The notes beneath the pieces were generated by a model. The model was not told where the DNA came from. It did no database searches and was given only the letters and a program-made list of their open reading frames with translations. Source: Georgenia sp. M64 (GTDB lineage Bacteria > Actinomycetota > Actinomycetes > Actinomycetales > Actinomycetaceae). From it: a DNA stretch of 64,000 bases. A program made the position numbers and the translations under genes. Location: assembly GCF_038049925.1 (NCBI RefSeq), contig NZ_CP145809.1, forward strand, positions 1 to 64,000, in the 5' to 3' direction. This document shows positions 29,566-36,813 of the stretch, piece by piece (the first letter of the stretch is position 1; every line of letters begins with the position of its first letter).

Positions 29566-29986
29566 GTGCCCGGTTGTGCAATCTGTTGTGCAAACTCTGT
29601 ACGGGCCATCTCCGACGGCGGGGGCTCGCGAACGGCCAGACCGCACAAAGGCCGTCATGGACAACGCGGTCATGCGGAACGCACGCGCCTTCACCGGAGC
29701 ATGCCGCGGGCGTCAGGCTCGAGCAGGGGAGCGGGTGCTAGGTAGCCAGCCAGCCCTATCCCTGTAAGAGCAGGCCGAAGGCCGCGGACGTGACGGGCCA
29801 GCGCGGGCCTCCCGTGCTGCATGTCGAGAATCGGCAACCCAGAATCGCGCCCCGTGTTCATCGAAGCAGCTGCCCTCCCCCATTTCGGCTATCCCCGTTT
29901 CGGCTCGGAAAGCTGCGGAAACTGAAAGAATGCGTTCCAGTAAAGACGCCAGCCGCAAATCGGACATTCCGACGAGGGAGTTCTTC
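29566..29986. other. Region between tRNA-Leu and the Ltp-like gene
   Basis: I see no gene here. The base composition is noticeably lower in GC than the surroundings. TTGTGCAA repeated at about 29575 and 29587 (TTGTGCAATCTG, TTGTGCAAACTC) is of the kind found next to tRNA-integrated elements. The Ltp-like gene's promoter must lie here. Confidence 0.35.
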
Positions 29987-30907
29987 GTGACGCAGTACCC
30001 GCAGCAGCCCGGTCAGCCGTGGGGTCAGCACCCCGCCGAACAGCAGCCCTCGGGCCAGTACCCGGCGCAGCCGCAGCCTCCCATGCCGCCCCCCGCAAAG
30101 CTGGCTCGGCCGTGGTTCAAGAAGAAGCGGTTCGTCATCCCCGCGGGTGTGACGGCCCTGTTCATCGCCATCGGGATCGGCACCGCCGGCGCTGAGGACG
30201 GCCCGGCTACGCCGAGCGCCAGTGAGACGACGGCGGTCGCTGAGGCGACGCTGGACGCCGCTGCCGAAGCGAGCGCTGCTGCTGCCGAGGAGGCCGAGCA
30301 GGCTGCCGCGGAAGAGGCAGCGTCGCAGGAGGCCGCTGAGGAAGCTGAGCGTCAGGCCGCCGAGGATGAGGCGGAGCGTGTCGCCGCCGAGGAGGCTGCT
30401 GCGGAGGAGGCCGAGCGTCAGGCCGCCGAGGATGAGGCGGCGAAGAAGGCCGAGGAGGAGGCCGCGGCCGCCGCCGGGACCGTCTCGCAGCAGAACGCGC
30501 AGCGGTCCGCCGAGAGCTACCTGGAGTACTCCGGCTTCTCCCGCTCCGGCCTGATCGGTCAGCTCGAGTACGAGGGCTTCTCGACTGCGGACGCGACGTG
30601 GGCCGTCGACAACATGACGGTCGACTGGCGGGCTGAGGCGGTGGAGTCCGCCGAGGGCTACCTGGAGTACTCCGGCTTCTCGCGCACCGGCCTGATCGGC
30701 CAGCTCGAGTACGAGGGCTTCTCGACCGAGGACGCCAGCTGGGCCGTCGACAACATCACCGTCGACTGGAACGCGGAGGCAGCCGAGTCCGCGCAGGGCT
30801 ACCTGGATTACTCCGCCTTCTCGCGCAGCGGGCTGGTCGAGCAGCTGCTCTACGAGGGCTTCACCCCGGAGCAGGCCGAGTACGGCGTCAGCCAGACCGG
30901 CCTGTAG
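29987..30907 (+). CDS. Ltp-like protein with three C-terminal Ltp repeats
   Basis: This 306-residue protein has a Gln/Pro-rich cytosolic segment (residues 1-45), one membrane helix RFVIPAGVTALFIAIGIGTAG near 48-68, an Ala/Glu-rich helical stalk with AERQAAEDEA repeats (about 80-165), and three repeats of 40-45 residues at about 172-215, 219-261 and 265-306 with YLEYSGFSRSGLIGQLEYEG. These match the phage-encoded Ltp (superinfection exclusion lipoprotein) repeat PF07553. Unlike true Ltp, there is no lipobox Cys. GTG 29987 follows GAGGGAG. Confidence 0.8.
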   Translation: MTQYPQQPGQPWGQHPAEQQPSGQYPAQPQPPMPPPAKLARPWFKKKRFVIPAGVTALFIAIGIGTAGAEDGPATPSASETTAVAEATLDAAAEASAAAAEEAEQAAAEEAASQEAAEEAERQAAEDEAERVAAEEAAAEEAERQAAEDEAAKKAEEEAAAAAGTVSQQNAQRSAESYLEYSGFSRSGLIGQLEYEGFSTADATWAVDNMTVDWRAEAVESAEGYLEYSGFSRTGLIGQLEYEGFSTEDASWAVDNITVDWNAEAAESAQGYLDYSAFSRSGLVEQLLYEGFTPEQAEYGVSQTGL

Positions 30908-30934
30908 GCGCACCCGGAACGACAACCGGCTTGA

Positions 30935-31081
30935 CCTTGGCCGGCAGGTCGACCGGGAACTCCACGGACGACGGTGCCCTCGGCGGCGAACTGGGACGGT
31001 CGATGGCTGACTGCGGCGGAGCGCCGCGCCCTGGTCGACCGTGAGCTCGTCCACGTCGCCGAGGCCGCAGTCACCGCCTGA
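30935..31081 (+). pseudogene. Possible remnant of a phage metallopeptidase gene
   Basis: The open frame ending at 31079-31081 translates to WDGRWLTAAERRALVDRELVHVAEA near its end. This resembles the putative phage metallopeptidase family, where the helix reads ALVDHELxH; the zinc His is replaced by Arg. No credible start or full-length domain exists, and the next 100 bases read RAEQTEVGVVEHDLPIVGW in another frame. I infer a decayed gene; a coincidental match is possible. Confidence 0.3.
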
Positions 31082-31326
31082 CCGTCCGCGCAGGCCGAGC
31101 CGCCAAGTCTGCGTCGCGTGCGTGGACAGGGCCGCGCCGAGCAGACGGAGGTCGGAGTCGTCGAGCACGACCTGCCGATCGTCGGCTGGCACCCGCTCGC
31201 CACGGACCCGGCCGAGGACGATCCCCCGCCCCGACGGGCGAATCCCCGGTGCCGCGCGGTGCGCCGGTGCGATCCTGGGCGTGCTCGCACCGCCCCGGCA
31301 GCCGACCGCACCACGAGGAGGAAGCC

Positions 31327-31686
31327 ATGAGGGAAGAGTCGCACCTGCGCACGCTCGCCGAGACGCTGCGCGACGCGCCGACGGTCCGGCGGGCGTTCGG
31401 CGAGGCGTACGAGTCCGACGGCGCGACGGTCATCCCGGTCGCCACGGTGCTCGGCGCAGGTGGCCTCGGGTACGGCTCCGAGGGTCCTGACTCGGCTCCG
31501 GCGGCCGCCGGCGAGGGTGGGGGTGGCGGCCACGCCCTGCGTGTCCGACCGCTCGGGGTCTACGTGATCCGCGGCGGTGAGGTCACGTGGCAGCCCGTCA
31601 CGGACCCGAGCGTGGTCATCCTCGGCGGCCAGGTCGTCGGTGCGCTGGCGCTCCTGGTGCTGGCCCGCGCGCTCCGCCGTCGCTGA
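31327..31686 (+). CDS. GerW family (YtfJ-like) protein
   Basis: This 119-residue protein has the GerW/YtfJ pattern: a helix (LRTLAETLRDAPTVRRAFGEAYE), the core ATVIPVATVLGAGGLGYG, a Gly-rich loop and RVRPLGVYVIRGGEVTWQPV, then a hydrophobic segment VILGGQVVGALALLVLA and a basic C-terminus. In Bacillus the family acts in spore germination; in actinobacteria, which mostly do not form endospores, the role is unknown. ATG 31327 follows GAGGAGG. It precedes the flotillin-like gene by 189 bases. Confidence 0.85.
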   Translation: MREESHLRTLAETLRDAPTVRRAFGEAYESDGATVIPVATVLGAGGLGYGSEGPDSAPAAAGEGGGGGHALRVRPLGVYVIRGGEVTWQPVTDPSVVILGGQVVGALALLVLARALRRR

Positions 31687-31875
31687 CGGCGAGCCCCATC
31701 GTTCGACCGCGCAGTTCCGACGGCGCGGCTCCATCGCTCGACGTCGGTGCTGCCGACGAGGACGTACCGGTGCGCTCGCTCGGAACACCTCTCCGTGCTG
31801 TGCATCGGTGCAGGTCAGGACCGCTGCCTCCGATAGCGTGAGCGCTACCCGATCCCTGAAACCGAAGGAAGCTTC

Positions 31876-33327
31876 GTGGACGTCCTCCTCGGCTCCATCC
31901 CCCTGCTCGCCGTGCTCGTCCTGGTGGCGATCGTCGTCTTCGTCGTGGTCAGGAAGTCGATCCGCACCGTCGACCTCAACGAGGCCCTCGTCATCGTCGG
32001 CCGCAACGCCAAGGAGGGGCCGACCGGCAGCCTCGACGCCGTCCCGCCGGCCGGGACACCCACGGACGGGAAGGGCCCGCGCGTCGTGATCGGCGGCCGC
32101 GCGTACGTCAAGCCGTTCGTCGAGTCCGCCACGAAGATCTCGCTCGAGCAGCGCCAGCTCTCCCTCACGGTCGAGGGCGTGGACAAGAACTTCATCGCCG
32201 TCTCGGTCAAGGCCTCGGTGCTCTTCAAGGTCCGCGGCGACGTCGACGGCGTCCGACGCGCGGCCCAGCGGTTCACCAGCCAGCAGGCCAAGCTCGAGGG
32301 CCCGCTCCAGCAGTCGCTCGAGGGCGCCCTACGGCCGGTCCTCGGCTCGATGACGGTCGAGCAGATCATCTCCGACCGCCAGGCGCTGCAGGACCGGGTG
32401 TTCGAGTCGATCAAGCCGGACCTGTACCAGCAGGGCTTCCACATCGACCTGGTGAACCTCTCCGACATCTCCACCCCGGCGTCGGACTACCTCGCCAACC
32501 TCGGCCGGGCGCAGGCCGCGACGGCGCGTCAGGAGGCCGAGGTCAAGGAGGCCGAGGCGCGCCTGGTCTCGGAGACGGCCCAGATCGCCGCGCAGGAGCA
32601 GATCGCCGAGCGCCAGCGCGACCTCGCCCTCAAGCAGGCCACCATCAAGGCCCAGACCGACCGGGCCGCCGCCGAGGCGGACGCGGCCGGCCAGCTCGCC
32701 CGCGCCGAGCAGGAACGGGTCGTGGCGGCGCAGGAGCGTGAGGCCCTGCAGGAGAAGGCCCGGGTGGCCGAGCAGCAGCTCGACATCGACGTGCGTAAGC
32801 CCGCCGACGCCGCCGCGTACGCCGCGGCCAAGCAGGCCGAGGGTGAGCGGGATGCCCGAAAGGCCGAGACCGACGCGGCCGCCTACGAGCGCCAGGCGCT
32901 CGCCCAGGCCGAGCTCTCCGCCCAGCGGAACGAGGCCGAGGCGATCAAGGCCCGCGGTGAGGCCGACGCCGAGTCGATCAGGGCGCGCGGCCTCGCCGAG
33001 GCGGCCGCGACCGAGGCGCAGGCGAAGGCCCTGGCCGAGCAGGGCTCGGCGGTCATCGCGCAGCAGGTCGTCGCGCGGCTGCCCGAGATCATCCGCGCCG
33101 CCGCGGAGCCGGTCGGTCAGATCGACAACCTCACCGTCGTCGGGACCGACGGCGCGGGCGCTGTGACGAAGATCGCCGGCCAGGTCCTGGGGGAGGGACA
33201 GCAGGTGGTCAAGGCACTCTCCGGCATCGACCTCGCCCAGGTCGTCGCCTCGCTCGGCGCCTCGCCGGCCCCGGCGGTCAACGGTGCCGCCGCGGCGGCG
33301 ACCAGCTCGGCCTCTTCGGATCACTGA
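31876..33327 (+). CDS. SPFH/flotillin-like membrane scaffold protein
   Basis: This 483-residue protein has an N-terminal membrane helix (SIPLLAVLVLVAIVVFVVV), an SPFH domain (about residues 28-210, with VNLSDISTP) and a long coiled-coil of Glu/Ala-rich repeats (EAEARLVSETAQIAAQ, ARAEQERVVAAQERE), then a Gln-Gly/Ala-rich tail. Flotillins organise membrane microdomains; here there is no adjacent NfeD gene. GTG 31876 follows GAAGGAAG. A strong hairpin ends the gene. Confidence 0.88.
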   Translation: MDVLLGSIPLLAVLVLVAIVVFVVVRKSIRTVDLNEALVIVGRNAKEGPTGSLDAVPPAGTPTDGKGPRVVIGGRAYVKPFVESATKISLEQRQLSLTVEGVDKNFIAVSVKASVLFKVRGDVDGVRRAAQRFTSQQAKLEGPLQQSLEGALRPVLGSMTVEQIISDRQALQDRVFESIKPDLYQQGFHIDLVNLSDISTPASDYLANLGRAQAATARQEAEVKEAEARLVSETAQIAAQEQIAERQRDLALKQATIKAQTDRAAAEADAAGQLARAEQERVVAAQEREALQEKARVAEQQLDIDVRKPADAAAYAAAKQAEGERDARKAETDAAAYERQALAQAELSAQRNEAEAIKARGEADAESIRARGLAEAAATEAQAKALAEQGSAVIAQQVVARLPEIIRAAAEPVGQIDNLTVVGTDGAGAVTKIAGQVLGEGQQVVKALSGIDLAQVVASLGASPAPAVNGAAAAATSSASSDH

Positions 33328-33330
33328 CGC

Positions 33331-33365
33331 CCGCGGGCCGGCACCCATCAGGTGCCGGCCCGCGG
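33331..33365. terminator. Bidirectional hairpin between flotillin-like and pectate lyase genes
   Basis: CCGCGGGCCGGCACC and GGTGCCGGCCCGCGG are perfect 15-base complements with a 5-base CATCA loop. The site lies 3 bases beyond the flotillin-like stop and 21 bases beyond the convergent lyase stop, so it serves both. Confidence 0.85.
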
Positions 33366-33386
33366 TGGTCGCTGAACAGAGGGCGC

Positions 33387-34832
33387 CTAGGGGCGCTGGA
33401 CCACCAGTGCCCCGGCGCCGGTGGCGTGCTTGCCGTGCCACTTCACGTCGGCGTAGTCGGTGAGCACGTCGTAGTCGTACTCCTCGGCCGGGTCCCAGCG
33501 GACGTCGGTCGAGAACCCTGTCAGCGCCCAGTCCGGCGCCGCGGTGCCCTCCGCCTGCGCCTCGGCGACCGCAGCGAGCCGGTTGGTCTCGTAGTCGGCC
33601 GCGGCGAGCGCCTCGACGTCGACGGGCCGGGCGTTGAACCACGAGCCGGAGTCCGCGAACTCGGTGGCGTTCCAGTGCTCGACGACGATGGTCTCGTCGG
33701 CACCGGGGCCGGTGTACTCGAAGGCGTTCGCCTCGGAGACCACGCTGGAGTCGTACCCCAGACCCAGGAAGTACCCGTGCCCGCCGTTGGCGCCGGAGAG
33801 GACGGGCCAGACCGGGTCCTCGGCGCGCGCGACGTAGTAGTTGTTGAGGACGTGAACATCGCCGAAGCGCACCCGCGGCGAGCGCTGCGAGGTGCCCTCG
33901 AAGTAGTTCCCAGCGATGGTGACACGCAGTCGTCCGGCGTCGGTGTCCGCGTTCCCGTCACCGGAGCCGAGCAGCATGGTCTTGTCATGCCCGACGAACC
34001 GGCTGTTGGTGATCGTGACGAAGTCGGTGCCGTCCTTCATGTCGAACAGACCGTCGTGGCGGTTGGCGGGCTTGCCGTTGGGACCCAGCGGTGCGGCGCT
34101 GTCGGGGTACGCCCCGTCGGTGAAGGTGACGTGGTCGACCCAGATGTTGTTCGCGGTCACCGACGACATCGCGTCGAACCGCGCGTTCCACGATCCGTCC
34201 GCGCCGTCCCACGGGTCCCACGAGGAGAACCAGTCCACCGGTGCCTCGACGGTGAGGTTGCGGATCACGATGTCGCTGTCCACGTGCAGCATGATGTTCG
34301 TCGCGCGGAACCCGGCGTCGTCACCGAGGCCGAGCAGGGTCGTGTTGCTGGGGATCTTGATCTCCTGCTGCCGCTTGAGGTTGTTGCTGCCCGTCTGGCG
34401 CAGTCGGCGCATCTGCCCGCAGTAGTCGTGCGTCTGGTCGCTCCAGCCGTCGGCGGTGAAGCAGGAGAGGTACTTCTCGATGTTGTACCCCGGGGCGTAG
34501 TCCTGCTCGCCGAGCAGGCGGCCGTCGGGCGCCTCGTTGCCGTGGATCGTGCCCTGGACATAGATGATCTTGGGCTCGTCCGGAGCGCCGGCGTTGTCGA
34601 GGGCGGCCACCAGCTCGGCGCGGTCGGAAACGACGTAGACGTTCTCCGCAGGGGCCCCGGCGCCACCGTCCGTCCCTCCGTTCGCGGTCGCCCACCCCAC
34701 AGTGGCCCCCTCGTGCGGGTCGGCGGTGGGCGTGTGGCTGCCGACGCCGACCGCGGGCGGGGCGGTCGTCAGCGCCACGGCGGCGGCAAGTGCGCCGGCG
34801 GCAAGCCGGCTCTTCGTGTGCTGTCGGTGCAT
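33387..34832 (-). CDS. Secreted pectate lyase (PL1 type)
   Basis: Pectate lyases cleave polygalacturonate by beta-elimination. This 481-residue protein has a Sec signal peptide (KSRLAAGALAAAVALTTAPPAVG), followed by an extended N-terminus and a parallel beta-helix with PL1 signatures WVDHVTF, DMKDGTDFVTITNSRF and the active-site RSPRVRFG. It is longer than typical (about 350-400), with an extra C-terminal DWALTGFSTDVRWDPAEEYDYD. It acts on plant cell walls outside the cell. The promoter and LacI-type operator upstream indicate sugar-controlled expression. Confidence 0.9.
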   Translation of the reverse strand: MHRQHTKSRLAAGALAAAVALTTAPPAVGVGSHTPTADPHEGATVGWATANGGTDGGAGAPAENVYVVSDRAELVAALDNAGAPDEPKIIYVQGTIHGNEAPDGRLLGEQDYAPGYNIEKYLSCFTADGWSDQTHDYCGQMRRLRQTGSNNLKRQQEIKIPSNTTLLGLGDDAGFRATNIMLHVDSDIVIRNLTVEAPVDWFSSWDPWDGADGSWNARFDAMSSVTANNIWVDHVTFTDGAYPDSAAPLGPNGKPANRHDGLFDMKDGTDFVTITNSRFVGHDKTMLLGSGDGNADTDAGRLRVTIAGNYFEGTSQRSPRVRFGDVHVLNNYYVARAEDPVWPVLSGANGGHGYFLGLGYDSSVVSEANAFEYTGPGADETIVVEHWNATEFADSGSWFNARPVDVEALAAADYETNRLAAVAEAQAEGTAAPDWALTGFSTDVRWDPAEEYDYDVLTDYADVKWHGKHATGAGALVVQRP

Positions 34833-34882
34833 GAGGTGACTCCGTTGTCAGGCGGTTGGGTCGCACGTGGAGAGCCTCGCGG

Positions 34883-34896
34883 TGTAAGCGCTTTCA
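34883..34896. promoter_or_regulatory. LacI-family operator in the pectate lyase leader
   Basis: TGTAAGCGCTTTCA is a near-palindrome around AAGCGCTT, the classic LacI/CcpA-type site. It lies about 11-24 bases downstream of the expected transcription start on the minus strand, a good repressor position. Confidence 0.75.
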
Positions 34897-34913
34897 TGCC
34901 CCCATAAGTGGCC

Positions 34914-34942
34914 ATAATTCTGGAGCGGCATCCAGGTGTCAA
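34914..34942 (-). promoter_or_regulatory. Promoter of the pectate lyase gene
   Basis: On the minus strand, a consensus -35 TTGACA (34937-34942) is followed by 17 bases and AATTAT (34914-34919) as -10, giving a start near 34907. It fires into the LacI-type operator and then the lyase gene. Confidence 0.6.
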
Positions 34943-35146
34943 GGATTCGTCGGAGCAGAACCGGGACCTATGGGTGCGGTACGGGCGGCTGTAGGTCCCG
35001 GCACCGCCGGGACCTCGGTCCTGACTCTGCCCGGTTTGTCGCTTCTACGTTTATCCCGACAAGAAGCCCGAGCCCCCCACACCGGCCCGGAGCACATGGA
35101 GCGGGACGCCGGATCGGTGGCCCGCACGAAGACGGGAAATCGAATC

Positions 35147-35644
35147 ATGAGCAAGTCCGCTACCAAGATCGCTGGGATCGTCTCGATCATCGCGGGGATC
35201 CTGTTCATCGTCGCTGGTGGGGTCACCTGGGGCATTGTGAGCAGCCAGCTCGCCGCGGAGAACATCACCGTGCCGGAGGACTCCTCGATGCTGCCGGGTG
35301 ACAAGGTCGATGGTCCGTTCTCGGCGTACGCGCAGGCGCAGATCATCAACGAGCACGCGCTGGCCGGGACCGAGGGTCGGACGTACGCGGAGCTGGGTGC
35401 GGCGATGCGTGAGGTCGAGGAGGGCTCGGAGGAGCACCAGGCGCTGCAGCAGCAGCGGACCTCGGTGATGAACGCCTCGTTCCTGCGGGCGTCGCTGTTC
35501 ACCTCGGTGGTCTCCTACGGTGTCGCGGCCCTGGTGATGGGTCTGGGTGTGCTGTGGATCCTGGTCGGGTGGGCGCTGACCACGCTGCGGAGCGTCCCGG
35601 CCGCGCCGGTGGTGGCGCAGGACCGCACCCCGGTGACCGTCTGA
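35147..35644 (+). CDS. Hypothetical two-helix membrane protein of the type often annotated LigA
   Basis: This 165-residue protein has two membrane helices (IAGIVSIIAGILFIVAGGVTWGIV and VVSYGVAALVMGLGVLWILVGWAL) enclosing an extracytoplasmic domain with TVPEDSSMLPGDKVDGPFSAYAQ and NEHALAGTEGRTYAELG. Close relatives in actinobacteria are widely called aromatic ring-opening dioxygenase LigA, but nothing in the sequence supports an oxygenase. ATG 35147 has only a weak GACGGGA upstream. Confidence 0.8.
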   Translation: MSKSATKIAGIVSIIAGILFIVAGGVTWGIVSSQLAAENITVPEDSSMLPGDKVDGPFSAYAQAQIINEHALAGTEGRTYAELGAAMREVEEGSEEHQALQQQRTSVMNASFLRASLFTSVVSYGVAALVMGLGVLWILVGWALTTLRSVPAAPVVAQDRTPVTV

Positions 35645-35691
35645 CAACCACCACCCGCTCCACCCGCACGACCGCACGACCGCACGACCGC

Positions 35692-35736
35692 CGGAGCCCC
35701 CGGCCCCCGCCACACGGCGAGGGGTCGGGGGCTCCG
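35692..35736 (+). terminator. Hairpin terminator after the 35147-35644 gene
   Basis: CGGAGCCCCCGGCCCC pairs with GGGGTCGGGGGCTCCG around CGCCACACGGCGA, 47 bases after the stop. Just before it, three copies of CCGCACGA sit in tandem. Confidence 0.7.
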
Positions 35737-36192
35737 CCGCGTGCTGTGGTCCTTCGGTCACGAGGCTTCGCCTGCCGAGGCATCGTCGAGCTGGGCGGGC
35801 CGCCGTGCTCGTGGCTCCCGCCGGCCATGTCGGCCCGTGACTCAGTACCGGGCGGGGTGAGCCAGCAGCGCCGAACCTCGACCTCACCCCGGAACCCTCG
35901 ACCTCGACGCGGAGGTGCTGACCGGACCGGGCGCCCTGGCGTGACAAGCGGTGCCCGGCCGTCAAGCGGCGCCCGGGTCGGCAGCTGCCGGGCCGAGTCG
36001 GGCGGAACAACGTCGACGACATCAGCCGAACACCCCGTCCTCGACCCCGGCCGGTCGGAGCGTCCTGTCCCACAGACGTTCCCCGCCGCGGACGTCGGCC
36101 GGTGCTCGTCTCGCCATGCGGGCACCTGACGCGCCGCCGCTCACGATGCGGGCGCCGGTCGGGCCCTCCCTCGCCGGTTTCGTACGTTCCCT
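35737..36192. other. Intergenic region before the SAM riboswitch
   Basis: I see no gene in these 456 bases. It contains tandem-like CCTCGACCTC motifs near 35876-35905. The transcript carrying the riboswitch must start in it; no clear promoter hexamers are visible. Confidence 0.4.
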
Positions 36193-36290
36193 CCACCCAT
36201 CCAGAGCGGCCGAGAGACCTGGCTCGACGAAGCCGCAGCAACCTCCCCGCCTCGCGGGGGCGGGTGCTCACGCCGGGACCGATGGAGGAG
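36193..36290 (+). ncRNA. SAM riboswitch (SAM-I/SAM-IV clan)
   Basis: The core pattern is complete: an AGAG after the P1 5' strand, a P2 stem GCGGC..GCCGC, an internal CGAG..CTCG hairpin, the conserved AGCAACC, a P3 hairpin CCCCGCC..GCGGGG and GGTGCTCACGCC before the closing strand. P1 pairs CCATC (36197-36201) with GATGG (36281-36285). The Shine-Dalgarno GGAGGAG of the OsmC gene runs from 36284 to 36290 and so overlaps the P1 3' strand, suggesting that SAM binding hides the ribosome site. Covariance-model scoring would settle the exact class. Confidence 0.8.
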
Positions 36291-36297
36291 AAGCACC

Positions 36298-36813
36298 ATG
36301 CCCGTGACCACCGACCGGCATCTCGACGAACGCGCCGGGCGCCCGACCGACGACCGGCCCCGCATCAAGCACGTCCGGGCCCGCGGCGAGTGGGCGGGGA
36401 GCTACACCACCCGCCTGAGCGTGCGTGGGTTCGACTTCGTGGCCGCCGAGCCGCGCTCCTTCGGAGGCGACGACAGCGGTCCGACCCCGATGGAGTACGT
36501 GGCCGCGGCCCTCGCCTCGTGCCTGACCGTCGTCGTCGAGGCGGTGGCCAGGGAGCGTGGCCACACCGTGCACGCCCTCCACGTGGAGGCCGACGCCACC
36601 CAGGACGTCCGCGGCTTCGCCGGTACCGCGGACGTGCCGCCGTACTTCTCTCACGTCGCGCTCGCGGTGGCCCTACGCACCGACGCCACCGCGTCCGAGG
36701 CCGAGGTCCTGCGCCAGGAGGTGCTTCGGCGGTGCCCGGCGTACGGACTCGTCGCCGCGGCGGGCGTGCCGGTCGACGACAAGTGGGACGTCACCACGGA
36801 GGCGGCGCGATGA
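36298..36813 (+). CDS. OsmC family protein
   Basis: OsmC/Ohr proteins are thiol peroxidases or related redox proteins. This 171-residue product has the two conserved cysteines of the family, in AALASCLTVV and RRCPAYGLVAAAG, and the substrate-side motif GGDDSGPTPMEYVAAALA. It is first in a SAM-riboswitch operon with a carrier and an exporter, so a role in sulfur compound handling is likely, not general oxidative stress. ATG 36298 follows GGAGGAG in the riboswitch. The stop overlaps the next start as ATGA. Confidence 0.9.
   Translation: MPVTTDRHLDERAGRPTDDRPRIKHVRARGEWAGSYTTRLSVRGFDFVAAEPRSFGGDDSGPTPMEYVAAALASCLTVVVEAVARERGHTVHALHVEADATQDVRGFAGTADVPPYFSHVALAVALRTDATASEAEVLRQEVLRRCPAYGLVAAAGVPVDDKWDVTTEAAR

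Noticed and set aside
29359..29694. A minus-strand ORF covering tRNA-Leu (contains GVEPPRPFGH)
   Set aside because: It is antisense to a clear tRNA and its terminator. Such tRNA-overlapping ORFs are common false genes in high-GC genomes.
35737..36192. Short ORFs before the SAM riboswitch
   Set aside because: None has coding-like composition or a ribosome site; they are Arg/Pro-rich readings of high-GC non-coding DNA.
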